Positions 52,741 to 61,320 are shown, counted from the first letter of the stretch. The stretch: 64,000 nt of DNA from Achromobacter sp. UMC46 (GCF_014170335.1 NZ_LZZS01000005.1:372001-436000); one strand, 5' to 3'. Numbers and translations: made by a program. The notes: a model not told the origin generated them from the sequence alone.

Positions 52741-53838
52741 ATGCCTACTGAACCCCGCCTTGAAGACCTGCGCCGCTACGCGGTCGTGCGCAGCCTGTTT
52801 ACGCCAGTCACCTTGCCGGCGGCGATCCGACGGCTGGGCTTTGTGCAGGCCGACCCCATCCGCGCCCCCGCCCGGGCACAGGACCTGACGCTGCGTCACC
52901 GCGTCAAGGACTACCGCGCCGGCGACCTGGAGCGCCGCTACACGCGGCTGGCGATCGACGAAGACTGCCTGGTCAACTACGGCTTCCTGCCAAGCGAACA
53001 TCTGGCGCTGATGCATCCCCGCCAGGCCAGGAAGGCCTGGGATGCCGAGACCGAGCGCAAAGCCGCCGACGTGCTGGCCTTCGTGCGTGAACACGGCGCG
53101 GTCCACCCGCGCCAAGTCGATCAGCACTTCCAACACGGGCGCGTGAAAAATTATTGGGGCGGTTCAAGCAACGCCAGCACGCAATTGCTGGACGGCATGC
53201 ACTACCGCGGCCTGCTGCGAGTGAAACGGCGCGACAGTGGAACGCGTATCTACGAGGCGGCCGCGCACCCGCCCGCGGACGACAGCCCCGCCGGCTGCGT
53301 TCGCCGCGCCGCCACCTTGATCGACCTGGTGGTCCGCAAATATGCGCCGCTGCCCGCCGCCAGCCTGACCTATCTGCTGCGGTTGCTCGGCTATGGCGCT
53401 CCGCATCTGACTGCGCAAATCCAGGCGGCGCTGCGCTTGGCGCGCGAGCACCTGGCCAACTGCCGCATCGATGGAACGACCTGGTACTGGCCCGCCGACG
53501 AAAACCCGCGCTCGCGCCGTTACGCGGTCGATGACCGGCTGCGGCTGCTCGCCCCGTTCGACCCCGTGGTCTGGGACCGGCGCCGCTTCACGCTACTCTG
53601 GGGCTGGACGTACAAATTCGAGGCCTACACGCCGCCGGCGCAACGCCAGTTCGGCTACTACGCGCTGCCGATGCTATGGCATGACGAGGTGATCGGCTGG
53701 GCCAACGTGTCAGCGAACGAAGGACGCCTGGCGCCCGCGTTCGGTTATGTGGCGGGCGCAGCCCCCAAAGGCGCTGCCTTCCGCAGTGCGCTGGATGAGG
53801 AAGTAGAACGCATGAAGCACTTCCTCACCCCGCGCTGA
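52741..53838 (+). CDS. YcaQ/AlkX-like DNA glycosylase (HTH_42 family)
   Basis: A 365-residue winged-helix protein of the HTH_42 superfamily. The N-terminal region includes FVQADPIRAPARAQDL with Gln36-Ala-Asp38, the Q-x-D catalytic motif used by the YcaQ/AlkX branch; AlkZ has QxQ instead. Later segments (VVWDRRRFTLLWGWTYKFEA, EAYTPPAQRQFGYYALP) are conserved in the family. These enzymes remove bulky alkyl or crosslinked bases. The 5' flank is the degraded SDR remnant, so its upstream context has been rearranged. Confidence 0.83.
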   Translation: MPTEPRLEDLRRYAVVRSLFTPVTLPAAIRRLGFVQADPIRAPARAQDLTLRHRVKDYRAGDLERRYTRLAIDEDCLVNYGFLPSEHLALMHPRQARKAWDAETERKAADVLAFVREHGAVHPRQVDQHFQHGRVKNYWGGSSNASTQLLDGMHYRGLLRVKRRDSGTRIYEAAAHPPADDSPAGCVRRAATLIDLVVRKYAPLPAASLTYLLRLLGYGAPHLTAQIQAALRLAREHLANCRIDGTTWYWPADENPRSRRYAVDDRLRLLAPFDPVVWDRRRFTLLWGWTYKFEAYTPPAQRQFGYYALPMLWHDEVIGWANVSANEGRLAPAFGYVAGAAPKGAAFRSALDEEVERMKHFLTPR

Positions 53839-53850
53839 CCCGTCCGGCAA

Positions 53851-54987
53851 TCAGCGCGACGCGCCGATCTGCAGCACCTTGAAATCGCGCTGCATATAGC
53901 GGTTCATCACCTGAGACAGAATCGGGTTCCCCGCATTCTCGGCTTTGGGGGAAACCATGCTGACGACCGCGGCACATAGATTGCCGGCCTGGACAGGACG
54001 TCCGGAGACCTTGGCTTCCACCGCGCCCGCCATGCTTTCTTTCCACGCCGCGCCGATGCCATCCACGGCCTGCTTGGCGCTGGCGCAATCTGCGTAAGCC
54101 AGCGAAATCACCACTGCGGGCACGTTGTTGATCTGGGCGTCTGCGAGGATGCCGGAGAAGTAAGGCGGGATACCACGCGCGCTGGATGCCGCAGCAGCTT
54201 CAAGATTGCGCTTTGCGGTTTCAAAGTCTGCGGGATTGGCGGGCAGTACCTTCGCCGGATCGACGCCTTCCAGGCCGAAAACAGGTGAGATGACCGCAGC
54301 CTGCACGATGTGGCCACGGTCCGAAGCCAGGGCTTCCTTCAAACCGGCAACCGAGGCGGCAACGACTTCACTGTCCAATACCGACGGCGTCGGTTTGGCG
54401 AGCATTTTCATTCCCGTTGCGGCTGGCGCCTGAACCAACGCGGTATCCAACGGCAGGACAAAGCTTGCCTTGCCCATCGAGCCTCTCCACGGGTCTCTTG
54501 GATTGGCCTTCTTCAAGTCCATCTTCTGGGCCTCGCCATTGGCGAGAACGCCTGGGACGTCACCCTCGACCGCGGAGAAATCGGCCTGCTTGAGGCCATC
54601 AACAAGCTTTCCCACGGATTTCCCGTCCTTCATCCCCCAATAGGTGATGTTGCCGGGCGCCTGGCCAAATGCGGCGAAATAAGAGAGTTCATCAAAAGGG
54701 ATTTTGGCGTTGGCCGACCATTGGTCCAGGCCGTACCCAATGGATTGAAGCGGGCTGATCCATTGCGCCATGGCCAATCTGCGCATGCCATCCGCTGACG
54801 GCCCGGCCTTCTCCAGCCCTTGCCAGGCTTGCGTGTCCACAAAGAATATCTGCATCGCGTCAGGCGCGGTAAGCACCGCCTGCGGTATTTGCTTCAAGGC
54901 CTGTTGCAATGATTGAGTGCTGTCTTGTGCGGCGGCCGAACTAGCGAATCCAACCATCATGCAGAGTGCAAGAGCCTTTAAGCGCAT
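53851..54987 (-). CDS. Uncharacterised exported protein
   Basis: A 378-residue protein with a clear Sec signal peptide (LKALALCMMVGFASSAAAQ). I do not recognise a family. The mature part is Ala-rich and mixed alpha/beta, with four segments that look regularly spaced but no repeats, no lipobox and few cysteines (DCASAKQAV, GNLCAAVVSM, possibly one disulphide). Most likely it is periplasmic and soluble. It stands alone, 12 bp from the convergent glycosylase gene and followed at its 5' side by the MetF-like gene. Confidence 0.7.
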   Translation of the reverse strand: MRLKALALCMMVGFASSAAAQDSTQSLQQALKQIPQAVLTAPDAMQIFFVDTQAWQGLEKAGPSADGMRRLAMAQWISPLQSIGYGLDQWSANAKIPFDELSYFAAFGQAPGNITYWGMKDGKSVGKLVDGLKQADFSAVEGDVPGVLANGEAQKMDLKKANPRDPWRGSMGKASFVLPLDTALVQAPAATGMKMLAKPTPSVLDSEVVAASVAGLKEALASDRGHIVQAAVISPVFGLEGVDPAKVLPANPADFETAKRNLEAAAASSARGIPPYFSGILADAQINNVPAVVISLAYADCASAKQAVDGIGAAWKESMAGAVEAKVSGRPVQAGNLCAAVVSMVSPKAENAGNPILSQVMNRYMQRDFKVLQIGASR

Positions 54988-55054
54988 CAGATGTTTTCCT
55001 TTTCTCAGGGGGAGTGGCCGGAAGATGGTACCTCAATACAAATGATCAATCGTC

Positions 55055-55921
55055 TCACCGCGTTGTGGGCTCGGCGCGAGCACGATACTGCTCTATCCAC
55101 TTCACAGACTGTGCGATGCCGCCAAATGGAAAGAAATGCAGGCTCACCTTTCCATGCGCTTCGGTCAGTCCGGCGGCCAAGCGATCGACAAAAACATCCG
55201 GCCCCGCCGTGCCGAACAGCTTGCCGAGCGAGATGCCGTACTTGGACCACATCGATGCGCATGCGCTGACGCCGCACAAGGCGGCATAGCGCGCAAGCAC
55301 TGCGACGCCCGCGGGGCCCGGCACGCCCACGCGCACGGGATGGTCGATACCGCGCTCACGCAGGGCTTTCAACCAGGTCAACACGATGTCGGCATCAAAC
55401 GCAAACTGCGTGACGATCAAGGGCGTCATGCCGCGCCGGCCGATGCTGTCGCACTTGCGTTCAAGCACATCCCACCGGTCAGCCGCGCTCATTGCCGGGT
55501 GGCCTTCAGGATGGCCACCCACACCGACGACCTTGATGCCCGAGCGCTCGAAAACGCCGGTTTCGATCAACGAGGAACTGTCGGAAAACGGCCCCATCGG
55601 GGTGGACGGATCCCCAGCGATCACGAAGCAGCGTTCGACACCGGCTTCAGCGACCGCGCGCTTGACGAAGGCATCAAGCTCGGCAAGCGACGAGATGCGG
55701 CGCGCGGAAAGGTGCGGCATCGGCTCAAAGCCGAGCCTGCGCACGGCCTGCGCTGCGGTCAGGCGCGCGTCGTTGTCCTCGCGAGGCAGATAGGGAATGG
55801 AAACCATTGAGCCGGGCAATATGCGAGGCGCCACGGCGGTCAGCGCAGGAATGTCCTTTGCACTGACTTCCAACGAATAGGCATCGATGATGCTGCTGCC
55901 GGGCCTTGCGGTGAAGCTCAC
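55055..55921 (-). CDS. Divergent methylenetetrahydrofolate-reductase-like (MetF-like) protein
   Basis: A 288-residue TIM-barrel protein of the MTHFR family. Matching landmarks include a candidate catalytic Glu18 (AYSLEVSAKD, where MetF has FEFFPP), MPHLSARRI, VIAGDP, VGGHPEGHP (MetF: PEVHP) and the TQFAFDAD strand (MetF: TQFFFD). The FPP segment is replaced, so it belongs to a divergent clade and may not use methylene-folate in the usual way. It overlaps the metR-like gene by 4 nt (ATGA), forming an operon that diverges from the MesX/MesD genes. Confidence 0.78.
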   Translation of the reverse strand: MSFTARPGSSIIDAYSLEVSAKDIPALTAVAPRILPGSMVSIPYLPREDNDARLTAAQAVRRLGFEPMPHLSARRISSLAELDAFVKRAVAEAGVERCFVIAGDPSTPMGPFSDSSSLIETGVFERSGIKVVGVGGHPEGHPAMSAADRWDVLERKCDSIGRRGMTPLIVTQFAFDADIVLTWLKALRERGIDHPVRVGVPGPAGVAVLARYAALCGVSACASMWSKYGISLGKLFGTAGPDVFVDRLAAGLTEAHGKVSLHFFPFGGIAQSVKWIEQYRARAEPTTR

Positions 55922-56811
55922 GATGTGGTGACCGGCAGGCGGGCCAGTTCGATGAAGGCCCGCACGTAATCGATGGCGGTATCCGCCTCGCGTGCCCCCA
56001 GGAAGATCTGTTTGGCGATGCCGCGTACGCCCAGCCGCACAGGCACCACGTCCATCTTGGCCGCGTATTCCTCGACCAGCCAGCGCGGCAGCGCGGCCAC
56101 ACCGCGGCCGCTGGCGACCATCTGCAACATGATGTCGGTGGTTTCGATGGCTTTATGGCGCTTGGGCGCGACACCGGCCGGCAACAGGAACTGGTTGTAG
56201 ATGTCCAGGCGCTCGATGTCCACGGGGTAGCTGATGAGCACTTCCTGGTTCAATTGCTGGGGCTTCACGTACGCGGCCGTTGCCAGGGCGTGGCCCTTGG
56301 CCACGACCAGCACCTGCTCGTAGTCGAACACGGGCTCGAACTTCAGCCCCGGCTTGAACAGCGGGTCAGGCGTGACCAGCAGGTCGATTTCGTAGCCGAA
56401 GAGCGCGCCGATCCCGCCGAACTGGAACTTCTGCTTGACGTCCACATCCACATCGGGCCATGCGGCCAGATACGGGGAAACCACTTTGAGTAGCCACTGG
56501 TAGCAAGGGTGGCATTCCATGCCGATGCGCAGCGCGCCGCGCTCGCCCTGCGCGAACTGGCCCAGCCGCTCTTCGGCCAGGTCCAGTTGCGGCAGCACGC
56601 GGTTCGCCACCGCCAGCAGGTATTGGCCGGCCTGCGTCAGGCGCAGGCTTCGGCCTTCACGCAGCCAGACGTCGGTGCCCAGTTGCTGTTCCAGTTTCTT
56701 CATGCTGTGGCTCAGGGCCGACTGGGTCAGGTTCAGCACGCCTGCGGCAGCCGTCAACGACCCTTGTTTTTCGACCTGCTGGACGATGCTGAGGTGGATG
56801 CGCTCAAGCAT
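55918..56811 (-). CDS. MetR-like LysR-family regulator
   Basis: A 297-residue LysR regulator. Its HTH (TAAAGVLNLTQSALSHSMKKL) and the distinctive effector-domain segment ALRIGMECHPCYQWLLKVV, with ECHPCYQWL, are characteristic of MetR, which senses homocysteine and activates methionine-synthesis genes. It faces the FMN reductase-mesX-mesD operon across 143 bp and is coupled to the MetF-like gene. The 23-bp inverted repeat at 56838-56860 is its likely binding site. Regulation by homocysteine is inference from the family. Confidence 0.88.
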   Translation of the reverse strand: MLERIHLSIVQQVEKQGSLTAAAGVLNLTQSALSHSMKKLEQQLGTDVWLREGRSLRLTQAGQYLLAVANRVLPQLDLAEERLGQFAQGERGALRIGMECHPCYQWLLKVVSPYLAAWPDVDVDVKQKFQFGGIGALFGYEIDLLVTPDPLFKPGLKFEPVFDYEQVLVVAKGHALATAAYVKPQQLNQEVLISYPVDIERLDIYNQFLLPAGVAPKRHKAIETTDIMLQMVASGRGVAALPRWLVEEYAAKMDVVPVRLGVRGIAKQIFLGAREADTAIDYVRAFIELARLPVTTS

Positions 56812-56837
56812 TCAGATGATTCTCGCTCATGGATATG

Positions 56838-56860
56838 TGAAATAAAACCATTTTACTTCA
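56838..56860. promoter_or_regulatory. Candidate MetR-type binding site
   Basis: A 23-bp inverted repeat with 9 of 11 pairs matching: TGAAATAAAA (56838-56847) against TTTTACTTCA (56851-56860). It begins and ends with the TGAA/TTCA of the MetR box, though the spacer is longer than the standard TGAA-N5-TTCA. It lies 27 bp upstream of the metR-like start and ~95 bp upstream of the FMN reductase, well placed for divergent control. Confidence 0.6.
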
Positions 56861-56954
56861 TCACTACCCTCACCTAGTATGCGATTCCGGCTTGTTGCTG
56901 CACCTGCACAAAAGCAGAGGCGGCGCCGCGTAGAACCATTCATGTGAAGCAAAA

Positions 56955-57536
56955 ATGACACGTCCACTCCGTCTAGTAGCCGTTTCCGGCGGACTGCAAC
57001 GCCCCTCGAAGTCTGCGGCCCTGGCAGAGCACCTGCTGGACCTGATTGCCGACGCGGTCCCCTGCGAACAACACCTGGTCGAACTGGGCCAACTCGCCCC
57101 GCAACTGGCTGGCGCGGTTTGGCGCTCCCAACTGCCCGACTCGGTGGAGCGGGAACTTGGCCGGGTCGAGCAAGCCGACATCCTGGTGGTAACAACCCCG
57201 GTCTACCGGGGCTCCTACACGGGACTGTTCAAGCACTTCTTCGACTTCCTTCATCAGGACGCCTTGATCGACAAGCCCGTCTTGTTGGCGGCCACCGGCG
57301 GCAGCGAACGCCATGCCTTGATGATCGATCACCAATTGCGGCCGCTGTTCAGCTTCTTCCAGGCGCGCACCTTGCCGCTGGGCGTCTACGCGACCGACAA
57401 GGATTTCACCGACTACCGGCTGCAGGACGAGGCCCTGATCGAGCGGGCCAGACTGGCGGTCCAACGCGCACTGCCCCTGATCGAATTGATGCGCCAGCCA
57501 CGATCTGTCGCCGCGGAAGAAGCGGTCGCAGCCTAA
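56955..57536 (+). CDS. NADPH-dependent FMN reductase, MsuE-like
   Basis: A 193-residue flavodoxin-fold reductase. The N-terminal phosphate loop is VAVSGGLQRPSKSAALAEH and the conserved VVTTPVYRGSYTGLFKHFFD segment follows at ~75-95. MsuE-type proteins reduce FMN with NAD(P)H and feed FMNH2 to partner monooxygenases (for example in sulphonate use). Here it precedes MesX and MesD on the same strand (125 bp before MesX), so reduced flavin for that oxygen-requiring pathway is plausible. Confidence 0.85.
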   Translation: MTRPLRLVAVSGGLQRPSKSAALAEHLLDLIADAVPCEQHLVELGQLAPQLAGAVWRSQLPDSVERELGRVEQADILVVTTPVYRGSYTGLFKHFFDFLHQDALIDKPVLLAATGGSERHALMIDHQLRPLFSFFQARTLPLGVYATDKDFTDYRLQDEALIERARLAVQRALPLIELMRQPRSVAAEEAVAA

Positions 57537-57661
57537 AAGAAAGACCCGGGACGCCAACCAAGCGGTGCATTTTTCACCCCTTGCGCCCAATCCTTGCGCC
57601 TAATAAAGGCCGGCTTTCACACCCTGCAGAATTTTCACAATCACCAGCGCACCCAATCACC

Positions 57662-58645
57662 ATGAGCAAAGATTTCACCTTCAGCATCAAGAGCATTGCT
57701 TTTGATGAAAACTATCAGCCGTCAGACGGTACGCGTATCACGACCAACTTTGCCAATCTGGCCCGGGGCACGAGTCGCCAAGAGAATTTGCGCAACACCC
57801 TGCGGATGATTGACCGGCGTTTCAATAGCTTGGCGCATTGGGACAACCCCAAGGGCGATCGCTACGCGGTCGAACTCGAGATCATTTCCGTTGAAATGAA
57901 CATCGGCGCCGAAGGCGGCAGTGACGTTTTTCCGCTGATCGAGATATTGAAAACCAATATCGTCGACCGGACAAACAACGAGCGCATCGAAGGCATTACC
58001 GGGAACAACTTCTCGTCCTACGTGCGCGACTACGACTTCAGCGTGCTGCTGTCAGAACACAACAACAATAAATCCACCTTCAGCACGCCCGACAATTTCG
58101 GCGAGTTGCACGGCAAGCTGTTCAAACACTTTGTCAATTCAAGCACTTACAAAGCGCACTTCAGCAAGCCGCCTGTCATCTGCATCAGCGCGTCCAGCAG
58201 CAAGACCTACCATCGCACTGAAAATCAGCACCCCATCCTGGGCGTTGAATATCAGCAAAATGAATTCTCCCCGACGGACCAGTACTTCGAAAAGATGGGC
58301 TTGCAGGTCCGCTACTTCATGCCCCCGGGCAGTGCGGCACCGTTGGCCTTCTACTTCCAGGGCGATCTGCTTGGCCACTACACCAATCTTGAGCTGATCA
58401 GCATCATCAGCACGATGGAAACGTTCCAGAAGATCTATCGCCCCGAGATCTACAACGCCAATTCCGCAGCCGGCAAGCTCTATCAACCAAGCCTGAAGAA
58501 CCAGGACTACTCGTTGACGCAGATTGTCTATGACCGCGAAGAACGCAGCCAGCTGGCCGTCAAGCAAGGCAAGTTCACGGAAGAGAACTTCATCAAACCT
58601 TACGCAAAGACGCTCGAAAGCTGGGCTGCCAACTACGCCCTCTAA
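57662..58645 (+). CDS. mesX: MesX (DUF1852), accessory protein of oxygen-dependent methionine synthase
   Basis: A 327-residue soluble protein matching DUF1852: it starts MSKDFTFSIKSIAFDENYQP and runs through NTLRMIDRRFNSLAHWDNPK and LGVEYQQNEFSPTDQYFEKM. DUF1852 is known from genetics to be required, with oxygen, for the MesD methionine synthase; its chemistry is unknown. It is encoded 28 bp before mesD. I start at ATG 57662; an open frame extends upstream into the FMN reductase gene but has no family similarity. Conserved His/Asp/Glu residues could bind metal, but none can be assigned safely here. Confidence 0.88.
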   Translation: MSKDFTFSIKSIAFDENYQPSDGTRITTNFANLARGTSRQENLRNTLRMIDRRFNSLAHWDNPKGDRYAVELEIISVEMNIGAEGGSDVFPLIEILKTNIVDRTNNERIEGITGNNFSSYVRDYDFSVLLSEHNNNKSTFSTPDNFGELHGKLFKHFVNSSTYKAHFSKPPVICISASSSKTYHRTENQHPILGVEYQQNEFSPTDQYFEKMGLQVRYFMPPGSAAPLAFYFQGDLLGHYTNLELISIISTMETFQKIYRPEIYNANSAAGKLYQPSLKNQDYSLTQIVYDREERSQLAVKQGKFTEENFIKPYAKTLESWAANYAL

Positions 58646-58673
58646 TCACCCGACACATACAAGACTACAGATC

Positions 58674-59702
58674 ATGAAAAAACTACTGCCCACTTCGACC
58701 GCCGGCAGCTTGCCGAAGCCTTCCTGGCTTGCCCAGCCCGAAAAGCTCTGGTCGCCTTGGAAATTGGAAGGCGAGGAGCTGGTCGAAGGCAAGCAAGACG
58801 CCCTGCTCTTGGCGCTGCAAGAACAACAACACGCCGGCATCGATATCGTCAGCGATGGCGAGCAAACCCGTCAGCACTTCGTCACCACGTTTGTCGAGCA
58901 CCTCAGCGGCGTGGATTTCGAAAAACGCGAAACCGTCCGGATCCGTGACCGCTATGACGCGAACGTCCCGACCGTCGTGGGCGCCGTAAGCCGCCAAAAG
59001 CCGGTTTTCGTCGAAGACGCCAAGTTCCTGCGTCAGCAAACCAAGCAACCCATCAAATGGGCGCTGCCGGGTCCCATGACGATGATCGACACGCTGTACG
59101 ACGCCCACTACAAGAGCCGCGAGAAGCTGGCCTGGGAATTCGCCAAGATCCTGAACCAGGAAGCTCGGGAGCTGGAGGCCGCAGGCGTCGACATCATCCA
59201 ATTCGACGAACCGGCATTCAACGTCTTCTTCGACGAAGTGAACGACTGGGGCATTGCCACCCTGGAACGCGCCATCGAAGGCCTGAAGTGCGAAACCGCC
59301 GTGCATATTTGCTATGGCTACGGCATCAAGGCCAACACCGACTGGAAGAAGACGTTGGGTTCGGAATGGCGTCAGTACGAGGAATCGTTCCCCAAGCTGC
59401 AGCAATCCAATATCGACATCATCTCGCTGGAATGCCACAACTCGCACGTGCCGATCGATCTGCTCGAACTGATTCGCGGCAAGAAGGTCATGGTCGGCGC
59501 CATTGACGTGGCCAGCGACAAGGTTGAAACGCCGGAAGAAGTGGCCAATACGCTGAGGAAGGCGCTTAAGTTTGTGGACGCCGACAAGCTGTATCCGTGC
59601 ACGAACTGCGGGATGGCCCCGTTGTCGCGGGCTATTGCGAAAGGCAAGCTGCTGGCGCTGAGCGAAGGCGCGGAAATTGTTCGGAAGGAACTGCTGGGGT
59701 GA
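58674..59702 (+). CDS. mesD: MesD, core (folate-domain-free) MetE-type methionine synthase
   Basis: A 342-residue protein equivalent to only the C-terminal catalytic barrel of MetE (normally ~750 residues). Zinc and homocysteine residues align with MetE: His211 and Cys213 (VHICYGYG), Glu253 (SLECHN), Cys312 (NCGMAPLSRA), and the active-site IQFDEPAFN (Asp178-Glu179). It methylates homocysteine to methionine in the cytoplasm. The MesD family in aerobic bacteria needs DUF1852 and oxygen, but not 5-methyl-tetrahydrofolate or cobalamin. The gene follows mesX and ends before the R1 terminator repeat. Confidence 0.9.
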   Translation: MKKLLPTSTAGSLPKPSWLAQPEKLWSPWKLEGEELVEGKQDALLLALQEQQHAGIDIVSDGEQTRQHFVTTFVEHLSGVDFEKRETVRIRDRYDANVPTVVGAVSRQKPVFVEDAKFLRQQTKQPIKWALPGPMTMIDTLYDAHYKSREKLAWEFAKILNQEARELEAAGVDIIQFDEPAFNVFFDEVNDWGIATLERAIEGLKCETAVHICYGYGIKANTDWKKTLGSEWRQYEESFPKLQQSNIDIISLECHNSHVPIDLLELIRGKKVMVGAIDVASDKVETPEEVANTLRKALKFVDADKLYPCTNCGMAPLSRAIAKGKLLALSEGAEIVRKELLG

Positions 59703-59725
59703 TGCTGACCCAGAGCCGGCGGCCC

Positions 59726-59803
59726 ATGGTGTCATGACTACATTTCTGCGGCCACTGGATGATGATTGAGAATAGAAAAGGCGCCGAGGCGCCTTTTCTA
59801 TTT
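59726..59803. repeat. Repeat R1 (left copy), containing a terminator
   Basis: About 78 bp, starting ATGGTGTCATGACTACATTT, through GATTGAGAATAG and a hairpin to TATTT. The same pattern returns in the same orientation at 62674-62750 with roughly three-quarters identity and small indels. It lies between the mesD stop and the leftward monooxygenase stop. Confidence 0.7.
59771..59802. terminator. Bidirectional terminator between mesD and the monooxygenase gene
   Basis: A perfect 15-bp stem, AATAGAAAAGGCGCC (59771-59785) with GGCGCCTTTTCTATT (59788-59802), around GA. It is A-rich before and T-rich after, so it can end both the mesD transcript (69 bp downstream) and the leftward operon (18 bp past its last stop). 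Confidence 0.85.
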
Positions 59804-59819
59804 ACCGCAAGACGCATCC

Positions 59820-60113
59820 TCATTCCAGCAGCCAAGCAATCGGCTGGAGGTCCACAGACTCGCAGCACGCACGCACGCGCGCTGCTCCATCCAGGAAGTG
59901 CTGCGTATGCTCGTGTCGGAACAATGCTTCGGCATCGGCCCAGCGTTCGAGCAGGAAGAATCGGTTGACCGAATGGCTTCCTTGGGCAATCCGGTAATCC
60001 AAGCACCCTGGCTCTTCCAGACTCGCTTCACGCAATGTCCGCAGCGTGTCGTGCAGTTCCTCGATGCGTCCTTCCGACGCTTGCAGCGCGACGATGAGAT
60101 CGACAGCCCGCAC
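59820..60113 (-). CDS. Antibiotic biosynthesis monooxygenase (ABM/YgiN-like) family protein
   Basis: A 97-residue dimeric alpha-beta barrel protein (VDLIVALQASEGRIEELHDTL, PGCLDYRIAQGSHSVNRFFL, HEHTQHFLDG), the size of YgiN-type quinol monooxygenases and related small oxygenases. The start is decided by a strong ribosome site: AAGGAGG (60125-60119) lies five bases before GTG 60113, immediately after the transporter stop. An ATG at 60158 would overlap the transporter by 44 bases and is rejected. It is the last gene of an IclR-linked operon. Confidence 0.82.
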   Translation of the reverse strand: MRAVDLIVALQASEGRIEELHDTLRTLREASLEEPGCLDYRIAQGSHSVNRFFLLERWADAEALFRHEHTQHFLDGAARVRACCESVDLQPIAWLLE

Positions 60114-60114
60114 C

Positions 60115-61320
60115 TCATCCTCCTTGTAATCGAACGGGATCGACTTCGGGGCGTGCATGCCTTCGCGCCAACCACCACAGCGGCGCTTGTGCCAGCAGCA
60201 CCAGAGCCACGCCGGCCCACGGCGTTATCGCCATCTGTCCTTGTGCGACCAGGCCACTACCCAGTGTCTCGCCCAGGGTGATGCCGAGGTTGAAGGCCGA
60301 GATGTTCAGCGCAGAGGCGAAATCCACCGCGCGCGGAGTCCAGCGCTGGGCCGTCTCCAGCATGCCGGCCTGGAAGCCCGGCGACATGCCGAAGGCGAGG
60401 ACGCCCCAGGCAAACAGCAGCGGCACCATCGCCCACCTCCAAGGCAGTGCCACGGCTAAGACCACCAGTACCAGCAGCAGTCCGGCCAGCATGCGCTGCA
60501 GCGCTAACGCCCAGCCCAGGCTGGCCGCCCAGCGCCCGCCGGCGAGATTGCCGACCAGCGTGGCGATGCCGAACACCACCAGCAGGAGGCTGGCCGTATG
60601 CGTCGAGAAGCCGGTGATCTCGGTCAGGATCGGCGTGATGAAGGTAAAGGCAGCGAAGCTCGCGCCGAAGCCGAGCACGGTAATGGCCATCATTGCCAGG
60701 ATGGTCGGGCTGGTCAGCGACGCCAACTGCTTGCCCGCCGGGCCGGCCGCCGGCGTCGGCAGCGCCGGCACCCAGCGCGCTGTCGCCAGCCAAGCCAGTG
60801 CCGCCAGCACTGCCACTGCGAAGAACGGCAGGCGCCAACCCAGCGCGTTGCCGATCAGGCTACCTAGTGGCACACCGATCACCATCGCCAGGGTCAAGCC
60901 AGCGAACATCACCGCGATTGCGCGGCTGGCCTGGCCCTCGGGCGCGAGCCGCGCCGCGACGGTGGCGCCGATGGCGAAGAAGCTGCCATGCGCCACGGCG
61001 GTCAGGATGCGCCCGGCCAGCAGCAGTTCGTAGCTTGCGGACAGCGCCGACAGCAGGTTGCCGGCCAGGAACACCGCCACCAGCGCCAGCAGTAACGGCT
61101 TGCGCGGCAGCCGCGCCAGTGCCAGCACGACAATGGGCGTGCCCAACGCCAGCGCCAGTGCGTAGAGCCCAACCAGCCCGCCGGCGCGCGCCAACGGCAC
61201 ACCCAGGTCGTTAGCAATGGCTGGCAACACGCCGACCACGATGAATTCGGCCACGCCGATGGCAAACGCCGTGACCGCCAGCGCCCAGACGCCGGGATGG
61301 GTGTGATGCGCTTGGCTCAT
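60115..61320 (-). CDS. MFS transporter, DHA1 (12-TM) arabinose/drug efflux type
   Basis: A 401-residue 12-helix exporter (WALAVTAFAIGVAEFIVVGVL as TM1; motif C region GLTLAMVIGVPLGSLIGNAL). It resembles AraJ/NepI/YdhP-type efflux permeases. It starts inside the stop of the HbpS-like gene (ATGA at 61317-61320) and is followed directly by the monooxygenase gene, so the three are one transcription unit. The substrate is unknown, perhaps an aromatic or quinone handled by the monooxygenase. Confidence 0.87.
   Translation of the reverse strand: MSQAHHTHPGVWALAVTAFAIGVAEFIVVGVLPAIANDLGVPLARAGGLVGLYALALALGTPIVVLALARLPRKPLLLALVAVFLAGNLLSALSASYELLLAGRILTAVAHGSFFAIGATVAARLAPEGQASRAIAVMFAGLTLAMVIGVPLGSLIGNALGWRLPFFAVAVLAALAWLATARWVPALPTPAAGPAGKQLASLTSPTILAMMAITVLGFGASFAAFTFITPILTEITGFSTHTASLLLVVFGIATLVGNLAGGRWAASLGWALALQRMLAGLLLVLVVLAVALPWRWAMVPLLFAWGVLAFGMSPGFQAGMLETAQRWTPRAVDFASALNISAFNLGITLGETLGSGLVAQGQMAITPWAGVALVLLAQAPLWWLARRHARPEVDPVRLQGG

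Noticed and set aside
60114-60158. Longer ABM protein from ATG 60158
   Set aside because: It would overlap the transporter by 44 bases, and the strong AAGGAGG sits correctly only for GTG 60113.
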